64,000 nt of DNA from Roseimicrobium gellanilyticum (GTDB lineage: Bacteria > Verrucomicrobiota > Verrucomicrobiia > Verrucomicrobiales > Verrucomicrobiaceae): positions 1-64,000 of the forward strand of contig NZ_QNRR01000003.1 of assembly GCF_003315205.1 (NCBI RefSeq). Direction: 5' to 3'. Below are positions 8,765 to 18,151 of this stretch, piece by piece (positions within the stretch are counted from its first letter, which is position 1; each line of letters opens with the position of its first letter). The notes beneath the pieces are model-generated. The model made no database searches and was not told the origin of the DNA. It was given only the letters and a program-made list of their open reading frames with translations. The translations under genes and the position numbers were made by a program.

Positions 8765-10816
8765 ATGCGCTGCCTCCCGCTTGTCCTGATCGCTTCTCTG
8801 TCGTGGTGCTCCATGGCTTACAGTGATGACGCCATCGAAATCATCACGAAGGGTAACGAAGCGCTGAAGAAAAATGCGTACGACGAAGCTGTTGCCAGCT
8901 ATACGGCAGCGCTGTCCATCGGGCTCACCAAGGAACTGCAGGCGACAGTTCGAGGCAACCGCGGACTGGCCTATCTCGCAAAGGAAGACTACAACAACGC
9001 TGCGAGGGACCTCAGCCTGGCCTTGGAGGTGAATCCAAAGTCCTTTGATGCACTGGCCGGAAGGGGCGCCGCGTACAGCGGTCTCGAGCAACCCGATAAA
9101 GCCATCGCCGATCTCGACGCAGCCATTGCCCTCGACCCAAAGGCTGGAATAGCCTACAGGCACCGGTCCGAGGCATACCGGCAAAAAGGCGACCTGAAGC
9201 AGGCCCTGAAGGACGCTGATGAGAGCGTCCGTCTCGATCCTCGTGAGGCCAAAGCTTATGTTGCAAGGGCCTGCACCCACATGGTGCGCGGTTCGCTGAA
9301 CCAGATGGTAGCGGATTTCGAAAAAGCCATGGAGATAAGCCCCAACACTGTTGGAGTGAATGCTTTGGGAGGCGTGACCAGCGCCACCGCGCTGAAACAC
9401 ATCATGAAGGGATACAAGGCGCACATGGAGGAAAAGTATGCGGAGGCCATTGCGGCCTATGATGAGGCTCTTAAGGAGAAGTTGCCCCCTCGCCTGAAGT
9501 CCATCGTGCTTGGCAATCGAGCCCTGGTGGATACCAAGTTGGGAGAATGGACGGACTGCATCGCTGACAGCACCGCCGCGCTCAAGGCTGACCCTTCAAA
9601 TGTGGAGGCGCTCGGAGCGCGTGCCATGGCTTTGGAAAAGCTGGGCCGTCCCGAGGAGGCATTGCGTGACTACAGCGATGGTCTCGACCTTGAACCAGCG
9701 TACGGCGCCCTCTGGAACAACCGGGGCAATGTCTACAAAAACCTGGGCAAACTGGACGAAGCTCTGGAGGACTACAAAAAAGCTCTGAAGTGCGACCCCA
9801 AGGATGTCGCCGCCATCAATGGGAAATCCGAGGTCCTGCGGCGCAAGGGCGACTTGAAGGGTGCTCTGGAAGTTTCCACCGAGGGCCTGCGTCTCATCGG
9901 CCCCAATGCAAGCCTCCACAACTTCCGGGCCCTCACCTACCGTGAGATGCGACAAACAGACAAGGAACTCGCTGACATGAACGAAGCTGTGCGGCTGGAA
10001 CCCACCAACCTGACCTACCTCCGCAATCGCGGTATGACTCATGAAAGGAACAAGGATTGGGACAAAGCGCTGCAGGATCTGAATGAAGCCATCCGGCTGC
10101 AACCCAAGAGCGCGGAAAACTACCATGTACGCGGCGGCCTCTACGAAGGCAAAGGAGACATCGATGCTGCCATGCAGGATCGAGACATGGCGATGCAACT
10201 CGCCCCGAACTCTGCCGAGTCCTACAGTGGACGTGGTTCCGTGTATCTGAAGAAGGAACAATGGGACAAAGCTCTCGCAGATTTCAACAAAGCCATTCAA
10301 CTGGATCCACGGGATGCAGTCGCCCATGCCGGACTCGCCAGCTTCTACAACACGCGGGGAGAGATGGAAAAGGCCATCGCAAGTCTCGATGAAGCCCTGC
10401 GCCTGCAACCCAGAAACGCCAACTTCCAAAAAGGCCGCGCCATCATCCATGCCAACATGGGTGAATGGGCGGCTGCGATCACCGCCTTCGGACGGGTCGC
10501 CGAGCTGAATCCCAGTGATACGGAGAGTCAGTTGTGGCGGTTACGTTTGCTATCGAGTGCTCCCGATGCCGCAGCCCGGGATGGCAGGAAGGCGGTGGAA
10601 CTGGCACTCCAGCTCTGCGAGACACAGAAGTGGAGCAGCGAAAGCGTGGACGTGCTCGCCGCCGCCTATGCAGAGGTTGGTGACTTCGCGAATGCGGTGA
10701 AGTACGCGAAGCAGGCCATGGATACGGTCAAGGACCTGCCTCCGGGGCGCAAGACCCGGATGGAGAAGCGGTTGAAGCAGTATGAAGCGGGCCAGCCCTA
10801 CCGGATTGTGCCGTGA
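8765..10816 (+). CDS. Exported TPR-repeat protein (683 aa)
   Basis: A signal peptide (MRCLPLVLIASLSWCSMAYS) is followed by tetratricopeptide repeats over almost the whole length. The repeat pattern of about 34 residues is plain, for example AYDEAVASYTAALSIG, DYNNAARDLSLALEVNP, QPDKAIADLDAAIALDP, WDKALADFNKAIQLDP and MEKAIASLDEALRLQP, each with the alternating small/aromatic positions and closing Pro. A less regular stretch near residues 190-215 (AMEISPNTVGVNALGGV) breaks the array into two blocks. Such proteins act as protein-protein scaffolds in the periplasm or at the envelope. No enzymatic domain is attached, and the neighbours do not indicate its partner. Confidence 0.85.
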   Translation: MRCLPLVLIASLSWCSMAYSDDAIEIITKGNEALKKNAYDEAVASYTAALSIGLTKELQATVRGNRGLAYLAKEDYNNAARDLSLALEVNPKSFDALAGRGAAYSGLEQPDKAIADLDAAIALDPKAGIAYRHRSEAYRQKGDLKQALKDADESVRLDPREAKAYVARACTHMVRGSLNQMVADFEKAMEISPNTVGVNALGGVTSATALKHIMKGYKAHMEEKYAEAIAAYDEALKEKLPPRLKSIVLGNRALVDTKLGEWTDCIADSTAALKADPSNVEALGARAMALEKLGRPEEALRDYSDGLDLEPAYGALWNNRGNVYKNLGKLDEALEDYKKALKCDPKDVAAINGKSEVLRRKGDLKGALEVSTEGLRLIGPNASLHNFRALTYREMRQTDKELADMNEAVRLEPTNLTYLRNRGMTHERNKDWDKALQDLNEAIRLQPKSAENYHVRGGLYEGKGDIDAAMQDRDMAMQLAPNSAESYSGRGSVYLKKEQWDKALADFNKAIQLDPRDAVAHAGLASFYNTRGEMEKAIASLDEALRLQPRNANFQKGRAIIHANMGEWAAAITAFGRVAELNPSDTESQLWRLRLLSSAPDAAARDGRKAVELALQLCETQKWSSESVDVLAAAYAEVGDFANAVKYAKQAMDTVKDLPPGRKTRMEKRLKQYEAGQPYRIVP

Positions 10817-10831
10817 CCGAAGCACCAGAAA

Positions 10832-13800
10832 TCACTTCAACGTGCGAATGTAGCTGAAGAGATCCGCCACCTGTTGCTCGTTGAGCGCATCCACGAGTCC
10901 CTCAATCATGAGTGAGCGCTCGGTGAAGTCCGCCTTTGCGACGTCGGCTTGATTCACGCGCTGTTCCAGACCTCCCATCATGCGCAGGGTGAGACCGTCC
11001 TTATCACGTGAAGCGAGGAAGCCTTCCACGAGCCGGCCATCCTTGGTCTCCACGCGGAACGCGCGATAGCCACCCTCCACGGCAGCATTGGGCGTGAGGA
11101 GCGCGCGCAGCAGGCCATCGAGATCTCGATGCGCGGAGCCGTCCAAGGCAGGCGCCAGATTCGCCCCCTTCCCTGCCACCGTATGACAGCTCAGGCAGAT
11201 GCTGGTGAAAACGGCCTGCCCAGCCTTGGCATCACCCGGCTTTGCAGCGAGGACTTTGTATTTGGCGAGCTTCTCCGCTTGGGCCTTGGCCTCGGTGGCG
11301 CTGAGCAGGTGCGGGCCATTCAGCAGTGGGGCGACGGATGCCTGCTTCGTGATGCCCTGCCAGTCGGACATCGGGGAGTGATACACCGTGAGATGCTCCG
11401 GCTTCTGCTCACCGGCGAAGGTGCGGTCGAAATTCGAACGGATCTCCTCCGGCGTGCGGCAGACATTCCAGACACGGTACTCGGCAAATTCACCCGCCGT
11501 GCCTTTGTTCCCCACCGGACTGCGCCCGATGTCACAGCCTTCGAAGCTGGCCATGGTGGTCTTGCTGCCGGTGGCATCCAGTTCACCGTTCAGGTAGATG
11601 CGGAAGACGCCCTTGTCATCGCGGGTGAAAGCGACGTGTGTCCATGCTCCGGGCACCATGTCCTTGGTGGCCACGGCGACATCGTGGAGATCGCCTCCTA
11701 CATACACGCGGAATTTCTTCCCATAGAAGTTCGGACCCAGGGTCTTCCCATTGCCGAGCAGTCCATCCCCATTGTCGATGCCATCATCCAATCGCACCCA
11801 GGACTCCACGGTGAAGGGACCTTGCAGGGTGAGATTGCTGTCCACATAGCCATCCTTGTTGCCTGTCATCTTCAGTACACGGACGAACTTCTTCGCCACG
11901 CGATCCCACAGGGACTTCATGGCTGGATCTTCTGGGTAGAGGGAATGCAAGCGCTCCAGCATGGACGCATCGAGATCGGCGTCCTTCAGTGTGCCCGCGG
12001 AAATGGCGCCCAGGAGAACCTTCCCGCTGGTCTTGGAAGAGGCGAGCTTGGCTGCGAGGGTGCTGCGCTCCAGAGGATTCAGCTTGGGCCAGAGATTGCC
12101 GAATTGCGCGGAGGTGAGGTCCGGCTTCATGGAGGCGAGCGCAGCGATGGCGGCAGCGCGAACTCCCGGCGGTGTACTTTCGCCCGTAGCAAGGGGCTCA
12201 AGACGCGACGCTTCTTTTTCGGAAAGCTTGGGCAGTGTATCGATGGCAAGCAGTCGCACCTCTTGCGGCGTGCTTGCAGCCAGTGCGATTTCGGCAACGA
12301 CCGTTTCCACCCCGCGAACAGGAAACGCCGCAGCCAGAGGCACCGCGAGCGGATTGGGCGCGTTCTTGGAACTGCCGCGCAGAACCGCTTCCAGATCCAT
12401 GTTGTTCAGCATGGCCGTGGTGTAGTCACGCTCCAGGCGGTCGCGCTGGCGCACCACTGCCTCCAGGACCGGAAGACAGTTCTCAGGACGATTGATGAAG
12501 CCCGCGACTTCATTCAGCCATGCGCTTGGAATGGTTTGGAGGTAGCGCCCACTGCTCACATCACCCGTTTTCAGAGGCATCGGAGAGCTCAGGAGCGTGA
12601 CCACCTCTTCGTCACCCGGAGGGCGATTGGCGTCCCGGAGCGCCTCGATGAACGCGAAGGGAGGCTCACTTTTCGGGAGAGCAAGGCACGCAGAAATACG
12701 GTTTTCCACGGGAAGCGCGCGCGCGGCTTTGCTCCTCAGGAAGGCAACCAGAGCTGGGCCGTGATTCTCCAACGCCGCACGCACCAAGTACCGCTCAAAC
12801 TCCCGCTCATAAGCCTGCATCTTGTCACTGCCCGCAGGGAGAGAAGGGGCAAAGAAATGCACCAGTGTCTCCACCAACACCGGGCTCGATGCCTTCACGG
12901 TGGCCAGTGTCTGGATGATGGCACTGCGAACGTCAGTGTCTTTCTCATCCCGCAGAGGGGCGAAGAGTTTTGCCAGTGCCTCCGCGCTCAGATTGAAAGA
13001 AGCCAGCGCACGTGCGGTCTCGCGGCGCTCATTGCGGTCTTTCGAAGCCAGCAGCTTTGCCATCGTCGCCTCGTCATAGATGCCAAGGCCTTCACATACC
13101 CAGAGGGCATGCACATGGGTGGCGGCATCCTTGTTTTCATCGGTACTGAGCGTCAGCAGCGTGTCTGCAAGGTCCTTTGCCCCGCGCTGGATCAACTGTT
13201 CCGAGGCCGTGCGCTGGGCCCACTGACTGGTGCTTTCAAGGTAGAGAAGCAGATCTTCCGTGGCCACCTTGGTCATGTCCGGCACTTCAGGTTTGGGCTG
13301 GTCCTTGTGGCGGATGCGCCAGATACGGCCACGGGTTTTGTCGCGATCCGGGTGCGCGCGCGGAACTTCGTTGTGGCTGATGATGCGGTTGTACCAATCC
13401 GTGACGTAGAGGCAGCCATCGGGGCCGAAGGCGATGGCAATGGGACGGAACCACGGATCCGTGGAGGTCAGGAAGTCCTCCTTCTTTTCGAAGGTGTATC
13501 CATTCTCATCATGCGTCGCCTGCACGACCTGCACACGGCTGGTGATGGGATTGGCGATGTAGAAGAGGCGCTTGTCACCTTTCCCCGTGAAAACCTCGGG
13601 CCAGCCGGGCTCTTCCTTCAACGCGAGGCCGGACAATCCGGTGCCCCCCATCTGTGGAGGTGTGAGGGATGGTGGACGTACGGGTGCATACGGCTTGAGC
13701 TTCTCATTTCCCACTCCCGGGACATGCGTTCCGGGCATGAAGGGTACCACAGGATAGCCCATGTCATTCGCTTCCTGGATGAACCAGCCACCAGCGCGAT

Positions 13801-15226
13801 CCAGCACGAGCCCCCAGATGTTATTCGGACCACTGGAGAGCAGCTGGAAATCACTGCCATCCGGACGCATGCGCGCCAGCTTGCAGAAATGGAACGGAGC
13901 ACTCGGCTGGGGTCTGATGGAGAACATGCTGCCCGTGGCAAGCGGATTGCCGTCCGGGCGCTTCACATCGCCGTGATTAAAGGCGCCCTGTGCGAGGTAG
14001 ATCCAGTTCCCCGGCCCTTGGGTGAACTGATGCGGGAAGAGGTGTGAGTCATCAATGCCGAATCCGGTGAGCACCGCCTCGTGCTTGTCCGCCTTGCCGT
14101 CGCCATTGGTGTCCTTGTAGAGACGGATGTCGTGACCGTACTGTGCATAACAGCCATCCTTTGCCGGGAGGATGCCCAACGGAATGGCCAGCCCATCGGC
14201 AAACACACGCGGTTGGTGCGGACCAGGGCCGTAGGGTTGATCGTACACAAGGATCTTGTCCCGTCCGCCTTTTGCATAGAGCGATTCGGCTTCAGCTTTG
14301 TTCTCATTGGCATCCACGGGATAGTCCAGTGCGGTCATGGTCCACATGCGCCCTGCGTGATCCCATGCCACAGCGATGAATTTGCCAATGTCCTCGGTCT
14401 CCGCCGCTACGAGCTCCACGGTGAAGCCATCCGGCACTTTGAAGCTGGCTCGCTCCTGCTCCGGCGTGAGAGCGGCGGATCCGGGAGCATTGCCCATCTT
14501 CATGGCGCTTGCACCAGCGGCAGCCTGCTTCTTTTCACCCGGTCGTCCCACCTTGTCCCATGTGGGAGCATTCGGCGTGGGAGGCAGCTCTTCGATGGTG
14601 ATGTCCTTCACCTGCACGATGAGCTTGCCACCAGAATGCACCTGCACGGCGATATGACCATCTTGCGCGATATTCGTATCCTGCTCAGTGTAGTCGAGCG
14701 CCGCGACGCCATTCACCCACGACTGGATGCGTGGCCCTTCAGCGCGGATTTGATATTCGTTCCAATCGTTCGCCTTGATGGAGGCGTTCACCGCAGCAAG
14801 ATCCTTTGCTTCGCCGATGACCTTGTTGCGCCGGGATTCGTCATAAAGTTTACCCCACCATCCGGCGCCAGCATCCACCTGATAGCCACTCATCTCGGTG
14901 TTGTTCGGTACACGTACAGATCGAATCTGGACACCGCTGTTCACAAAACCCGTGCCCGCGATCTTGATCTTCAGCTTCAGCACGAAGTTGTGATACGACT
15001 TCTTCGTGGCGAGGAAGTGGTTCTTCGTGATCTGCTCCGTGAGTGAACCTCCCGTGATGAGGCCATCCTCCACACGCCAGATTTTCGTATCGCCCTCAAA
15101 CTGGTCCAGGGACTTGCCGTCGAACAGAGACACTGGTCCGGCAGGTTGGGCAGGCAGTGTCTGAAAGGCAGCAGCGGTCGCCACCAGCATGGTGAGCAGC
15201 CGGCGGGTGAGTGATTTTGTTTTCAT
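10832..15226 (-). CDS. Multidomain PVC-type heme-binding dehydrogenase-like protein (1464 aa)
   Basis: The start MKTKSLTRRLLTMLVATAAA gives a signal peptide and lies one base after the stop of the upstream gene. Domains in order: a DUF1080 (3-keto-disaccharide hydrolase, concanavalin-like) domain at about 30-215 (SLFDGKSLDQFEGD); a PVC-type membrane-bound dehydrogenase domain at about 265-665 (FKVPDGFTVELVAAE, then GRMWTMTALDYP and CLYVTDWYNRIISH), probably a beta-propeller; HEAT-like helices at about 670-1110; a LamG/concanavalin-like domain near 1120-1290 (LQGPFTVESWVRLDDG); and a C-terminal cytochrome c-like domain with one heme site CLSCH near residue 1344. These large periplasmic proteins are typical of Planctomycetes and Verrucomicrobia and are linked to oxidation of carbohydrates. 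The true substrate is unknown. The DUF1080 and LamG parts suggest sugar binding or cleavage coupled to electron transfer. Confidence 0.85.
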   Translation of the reverse strand: MKTKSLTRRLLTMLVATAAAFQTLPAQPAGPVSLFDGKSLDQFEGDTKIWRVEDGLITGGSLTEQITKNHFLATKKSYHNFVLKLKIKIAGTGFVNSGVQIRSVRVPNNTEMSGYQVDAGAGWWGKLYDESRRNKVIGEAKDLAAVNASIKANDWNEYQIRAEGPRIQSWVNGVAALDYTEQDTNIAQDGHIAVQVHSGGKLIVQVKDITIEELPPTPNAPTWDKVGRPGEKKQAAAGASAMKMGNAPGSAALTPEQERASFKVPDGFTVELVAAETEDIGKFIAVAWDHAGRMWTMTALDYPVDANENKAEAESLYAKGGRDKILVYDQPYGPGPHQPRVFADGLAIPLGILPAKDGCYAQYGHDIRLYKDTNGDGKADKHEAVLTGFGIDDSHLFPHQFTQGPGNWIYLAQGAFNHGDVKRPDGNPLATGSMFSIRPQPSAPFHFCKLARMRPDGSDFQLLSSGPNNIWGLVLDRAGGWFIQEANDMGYPVVPFMPGTHVPGVGNEKLKPYAPVRPPSLTPPQMGGTGLSGLALKEEPGWPEVFTGKGDKRLFYIANPITSRVQVVQATHDENGYTFEKKEDFLTSTDPWFRPIAIAFGPDGCLYVTDWYNRIISHNEVPRAHPDRDKTRGRIWRIRHKDQPKPEVPDMTKVATEDLLLYLESTSQWAQRTASEQLIQRGAKDLADTLLTLSTDENKDAATHVHALWVCEGLGIYDEATMAKLLASKDRNERRETARALASFNLSAEALAKLFAPLRDEKDTDVRSAIIQTLATVKASSPVLVETLVHFFAPSLPAGSDKMQAYEREFERYLVRAALENHGPALVAFLRSKAARALPVENRISACLALPKSEPPFAFIEALRDANRPPGDEEVVTLLSSPMPLKTGDVSSGRYLQTIPSAWLNEVAGFINRPENCLPVLEAVVRQRDRLERDYTTAMLNNMDLEAVLRGSSKNAPNPLAVPLAAAFPVRGVETVVAEIALAASTPQEVRLLAIDTLPKLSEKEASRLEPLATGESTPPGVRAAAIAALASMKPDLTSAQFGNLWPKLNPLERSTLAAKLASSKTSGKVLLGAISAGTLKDADLDASMLERLHSLYPEDPAMKSLWDRVAKKFVRVLKMTGNKDGYVDSNLTLQGPFTVESWVRLDDGIDNGDGLLGNGKTLGPNFYGKKFRVYVGGDLHDVAVATKDMVPGAWTHVAFTRDDKGVFRIYLNGELDATGSKTTMASFEGCDIGRSPVGNKGTAGEFAEYRVWNVCRTPEEIRSNFDRTFAGEQKPEHLTVYHSPMSDWQGITKQASVAPLLNGPHLLSATEAKAQAEKLAKYKVLAAKPGDAKAGQAVFTSICLSCHTVAGKGANLAPALDGSAHRDLDGLLRALLTPNAAVEGGYRAFRVETKDGRLVEGFLASRDKDGLTLRMMGGLEQRVNQADVAKADFTERSLMIEGLVDALNEQQVADLFSYIRTLK

Positions 15227-15227
15227 T

Positions 15228-16457
15228 TCAGGGAGCGTGGTGAGCGGCAATATTTTCCAGCAATGCAGTGGCACAGGCAGCGGCGAAGGCAGGGTCATTG
15301 ATTTCCAGTTCGAACTCCATCAATGGAATGCCGGCGCGCAGGTGCTTCTTGATGGAGGAGAAGAGGGCTTCATCTGCAGCAGGATCATAAAACGGCTTTC
15401 CTTCCGCGCTGATGATGCTGATGGCCTTCTTTGGCAGCAGCACGGAGACGGGCGCGGTGTAGGCATTCACTTTCTCAGCGAGAATGCGGCCAAGCTCTGC
15501 GCACTCGTCAGCATTCGTGCGCATGAGGGTCACCTGCGGATTGTGGTGGTAAAAGGTGCGACCTGCGTACTTCGCGGGCACGGTATGAGGTTCGCCAAAG
15601 TTCACCATATCCAAGCACCCGGGAGTGACGACGGCAGACACGTCCGCCCTGCCCGCGGCCTCCAATCGTGTGGGCCCTGCGCTGAGAATGCCTCCTGCAA
15701 GCTCATCCGCCCATTCCGTGGTGGTGATGTCCAGCACGCCCGCCACCATGCCGCTCTCCACAAGGCTCTCCAGAGTGCGCCCCCCCGTGCCGGTGGCGTG
15801 GAAGACCAGCACTTCATAGCCAGATTGTTCCAGCAGCGTCTTTGCTTTGTCCACGCAGGCTGTCGTGTTGCCGAACATGCTGGCCACAATCAGCGGCCGG
15901 TCCTCTGCCGGACGCGCAAGCCGTGCCGCTGCCTCCTCCACCATGCCGCAGATGGCTCCGGCCGCGTTCTCGAAAATGGTGCGTGAAATGCGGTTGATAC
16001 CTGACACGTCCACAATCGCAGGCATCATCACGATGTCCTTCGTACCCACATACGGAGCTGTGTTTCCGCTCGCGAGCGTAGTGACCATGAGCTTGGGAAA
16101 ACCCACGGGAAGGGCGCGCATCGCTGCAGTCGCAATGGCCGTGCCTCCCCCGCCCCCAAGCGAGATGATGCCGTGAATCTTCTCCTGTTCCGCGAGCCGG
16201 GCCACATAGGCGGCCGAGGCTCGGGCCATGAGGGCGACCGATTCGCCGCGGTCCTTCTTCGCAAAGATACCCTTCCAGTCCTCGCCGCTCGCAGCGGCCA
16301 CTTCTTCGACAGGGACGTCCGGCGTGATGGAGGGCTCCTCCAAGCAGCCCACATGAATAAGCAAGGCCTCGTGCCCGCGGGCACGGATGGCTTCCGCGAT
16401 GAAGGCGTGCTCAGCGCCCTTGGTATCAAGGGTTCCCAGTACAGCAATGATAGGCAT
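15228..16457 (-). CDS. Tm-1-like ATP-binding domain protein, UPF0261 family (409 aa)
   Basis: The protein matches the UPF0261/Tm-1-like family from end to end. The N-terminus MPIIAVLGTLDTKGAEHAFI with its TLDTKG element is diagnostic, and the glycine-rich HGIISLGGGGGTAIATAAM, LMVTTLASGNTAPYVGTKD and a later VFHATGTGGRTLESL are the nucleotide-binding and core segments. The family is named after the tomato virus-resistance protein Tm-1, whose N-terminal half is homologous; bacterial members occur in catabolic operons and their reaction is not established. It has no signal peptide and is cytoplasmic. Its stop codon and the next start are separated by a single base, so the two are almost certainly translationally coupled and work in one pathway. 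Confidence 0.88.
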   Translation of the reverse strand: MPIIAVLGTLDTKGAEHAFIAEAIRARGHEALLIHVGCLEEPSITPDVPVEEVAAASGEDWKGIFAKKDRGESVALMARASAAYVARLAEQEKIHGIISLGGGGGTAIATAAMRALPVGFPKLMVTTLASGNTAPYVGTKDIVMMPAIVDVSGINRISRTIFENAAGAICGMVEEAAARLARPAEDRPLIVASMFGNTTACVDKAKTLLEQSGYEVLVFHATGTGGRTLESLVESGMVAGVLDITTTEWADELAGGILSAGPTRLEAAGRADVSAVVTPGCLDMVNFGEPHTVPAKYAGRTFYHHNPQVTLMRTNADECAELGRILAEKVNAYTAPVSVLLPKKAISIISAEGKPFYDPAADEALFSSIKKHLRAGIPLMEFELEINDPAFAAACATALLENIAAHHAP

Positions 16458-16657
16458 GAGAAGAAACGAAGTAGGTGGAGAACGTGCGAAAAGGCGGTCG
16501 TCGAGTTCAATGACACCGCATGGAGCAGGCTAGACTACGGAAAAGCCCTCCGTTTCTAAAGGACAAATCTCCACCGGCTGGAGACGAAAATGCAACGTAC
16601 TGCACTTTAAGCAGCCATGCCCCTCACGAGTTGGATCACCCTTAGCCCTTCCCCACC

Positions 16658-17140
16658 ATGTCCTCAGACTCTGCAACATCTGCCGTTCCACGCCTCAGCT
16701 ACCGCGACGCCAGCCCTGCCGCTTACAATGCCATGATTGCCCTTGAAACCTCCGTGCGGAAGGCAGGCCTGGAGCCTTCGCTGCTGGAGCTTGTGAAGCT
16801 GCGCGCCTCCCAAATCAACGGCTGCGCCTTCTGCGTGGACATGCACTCCAGCGATGCACGGAAGAAGGGCGAGGACGAGCGTCGTCTCCATCTGCTCTCC
16901 GTCTGGCGTGAGGTGCCCAGTTTCTTCTCTCCACGCGAGCGCGCCGCACTGGCCTGGACCGAATCGCTCACACTCATCTCCGAAAACCATGTGCCGGATG
17001 ATGTCTACGCCCAGGTCAGCCAGGAGTTCTCCGAAACTGAGCTGACCAACCTCACGCTGGCGGTCGTGGCCATCAATGGATGGAATCGTTTTTCCATCAG
17101 TTTCCGTGCAGTGCCGCCTCCCCTGGAGAAGCAGCCCTGA
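16658..17140 (+). CDS. AhpD-like carboxymuconolactone decarboxylase family protein (160 aa)
   Basis: The all-helical AhpD/CMD fold is indicated by LLELVKLRASQINGCAFCVDMHS: a CxxC pair (CAFC) followed by a His three residues on, as in alkylhydroperoxidase-type members. The following ERAALAWTESLTLISENHVPDDVYA and LTNLTLAVVAINGWNRF are the other typical helices. Proteins of this type reduce peroxides using the CxxC pair with a partner reductase, or are of unknown function. The gene stands alone: it starts 200 bases from the divergent Tm-1-like gene and converges on the AraC gene, 14 bases away, with no terminator visible between them. Confidence 0.85.
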   Translation: MSSDSATSAVPRLSYRDASPAAYNAMIALETSVRKAGLEPSLLELVKLRASQINGCAFCVDMHSSDARKKGEDERRLHLLSVWREVPSFFSPRERAALAWTESLTLISENHVPDDVYAQVSQEFSETELTNLTLAVVAINGWNRFSISFRAVPPPLEKQP

Positions 17141-17154
17141 AAAAAGAGAGAGGA

Positions 17155-18123
17155 CTATCCCCTGCGGTACTCCGTCGGCGTGCAACCCACCCAGCGGCGG
17201 AAGGCGCGCGCCAGCACCAGGCCGCTCTCATAACCCACAGCGGCAGCGATGGACTCCAGCTTGTCATTTGTCTCCTCCAGCAGATGGCGAGCCTGCTGCA
17301 TGCGCATGTAGGTGAGCTGCTGCATGGGGCTGCGGCCGAAGTGCTTCAGGCAGGCACGGCGCAAGTGCTCGCGACTGGAATGGAAACGCGCCGCCAGGCT
17401 GCCCAGTTGCCAGTCATCCGAGAGATGCGCCGCCACATCCTCCCACAGGGCCACCAGCTTTTCATCCACCTTCGCCGGCTGGGCGATGCGCCGAGCCAGG
17501 CTGTGCACAATTTCCACCCAGTGATAGACCACCCGCGAGTCTCGCGCCGTTTCCCATTCAGAAATCAATCCTTCAATGGCCCGACGCAACACCTCGCCGT
17601 CGAACTTCATCTTTTGTGGTGAAGCGGACCCCACGAGCGGATGCACGGGTGGAGGCTCATCGTAGCGCACCCAGGCAATCACCCACTTGCCCTCCCGGCT
17701 CGCTTCAAAGGCATTCAGGATGCGCGGTGGCGCCATGCACACAGTGCCAGCACGGATGGTCTGCCAGGTGCCATCCAGCAAGATTCGCCCGCTGCCCTCA
17801 CACACTGCCATGATGAAACTGCCGGACGGTCGCAGTCTTACGCGCTGAAATCCGGGTGTAGCCCACTCGATGCCCACGCGCGAAATGCGGTGGGCTCCCA
17901 AGGCCGGGCAGGAGGAAGCCTCCAGAATCATTTCTTTGGTGCCCCGACCATTGCGGGTGATGTCTGCATGGACGGGCACCGCAGCAGATTCCTGTGATGA
18001 AAGGGTTCGAAGTTTCAAGGGGGCAGACGACTCCTTGATATATTGGCAGGGATTGACCCACGATCCAGCAGGACCCCACGCTCCGAAACCGCTCAGAGAA
18101 AACTGTGCATGGCGCGGTGACAA
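17155..18123 (-). CDS. AraC-family transcriptional regulator (322 aa at most)
   Basis: The C-terminal 100 residues are a double helix-turn-helix of the AraC/XylS type (WQLGSLAARFHSSREHLRRA, then LESIAAAVGYESGLVLARAF and GCTPTEYRRG). The middle part is a cupin-like sensor (VRLRPSGSFIMAVCEGSG, RAGTVCMAPPRILNAFEA). The N-terminus is uncertain: the first 64 residues are poorly protein-like and an internal ATG at 17931 (MILEASSCPALGAHRIS) would give 258 residues. It is divergent from the GH16-like gene that starts at 18152, so the obvious hypothesis is that it activates that gene in response to a sugar. No clear operator was seen between them. Confidence 0.85.
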   Translation of the reverse strand: MSPRHAQFSLSGFGAWGPAGSWVNPCQYIKESSAPLKLRTLSSQESAAVPVHADITRNGRGTKEMILEASSCPALGAHRISRVGIEWATPGFQRVRLRPSGSFIMAVCEGSGRILLDGTWQTIRAGTVCMAPPRILNAFEASREGKWVIAWVRYDEPPPVHPLVGSASPQKMKFDGEVLRRAIEGLISEWETARDSRVVYHWVEIVHSLARRIAQPAKVDEKLVALWEDVAAHLSDDWQLGSLAARFHSSREHLRRACLKHFGRSPMQQLTYMRMQQARHLLEETNDKLESIAAAVGYESGLVLARAFRRWVGCTPTEYRRG

Positions 18124-18151
18124 TGATTGTGGGATCTGTTATCTGACACCC

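Noticed and set aside
11129-14047. A 972-codon open frame on the plus strand
   Set aside because: It is opposite the clear PVC-type heme protein and shows no domain or signal sequence. High GC content and codon bias on the other strand keep it open.
17870-18151. N-terminal extension of the GH16-like gene
   Set aside because: It overlaps the AraC regulator and would hide a clean signal peptide starting at 18152.
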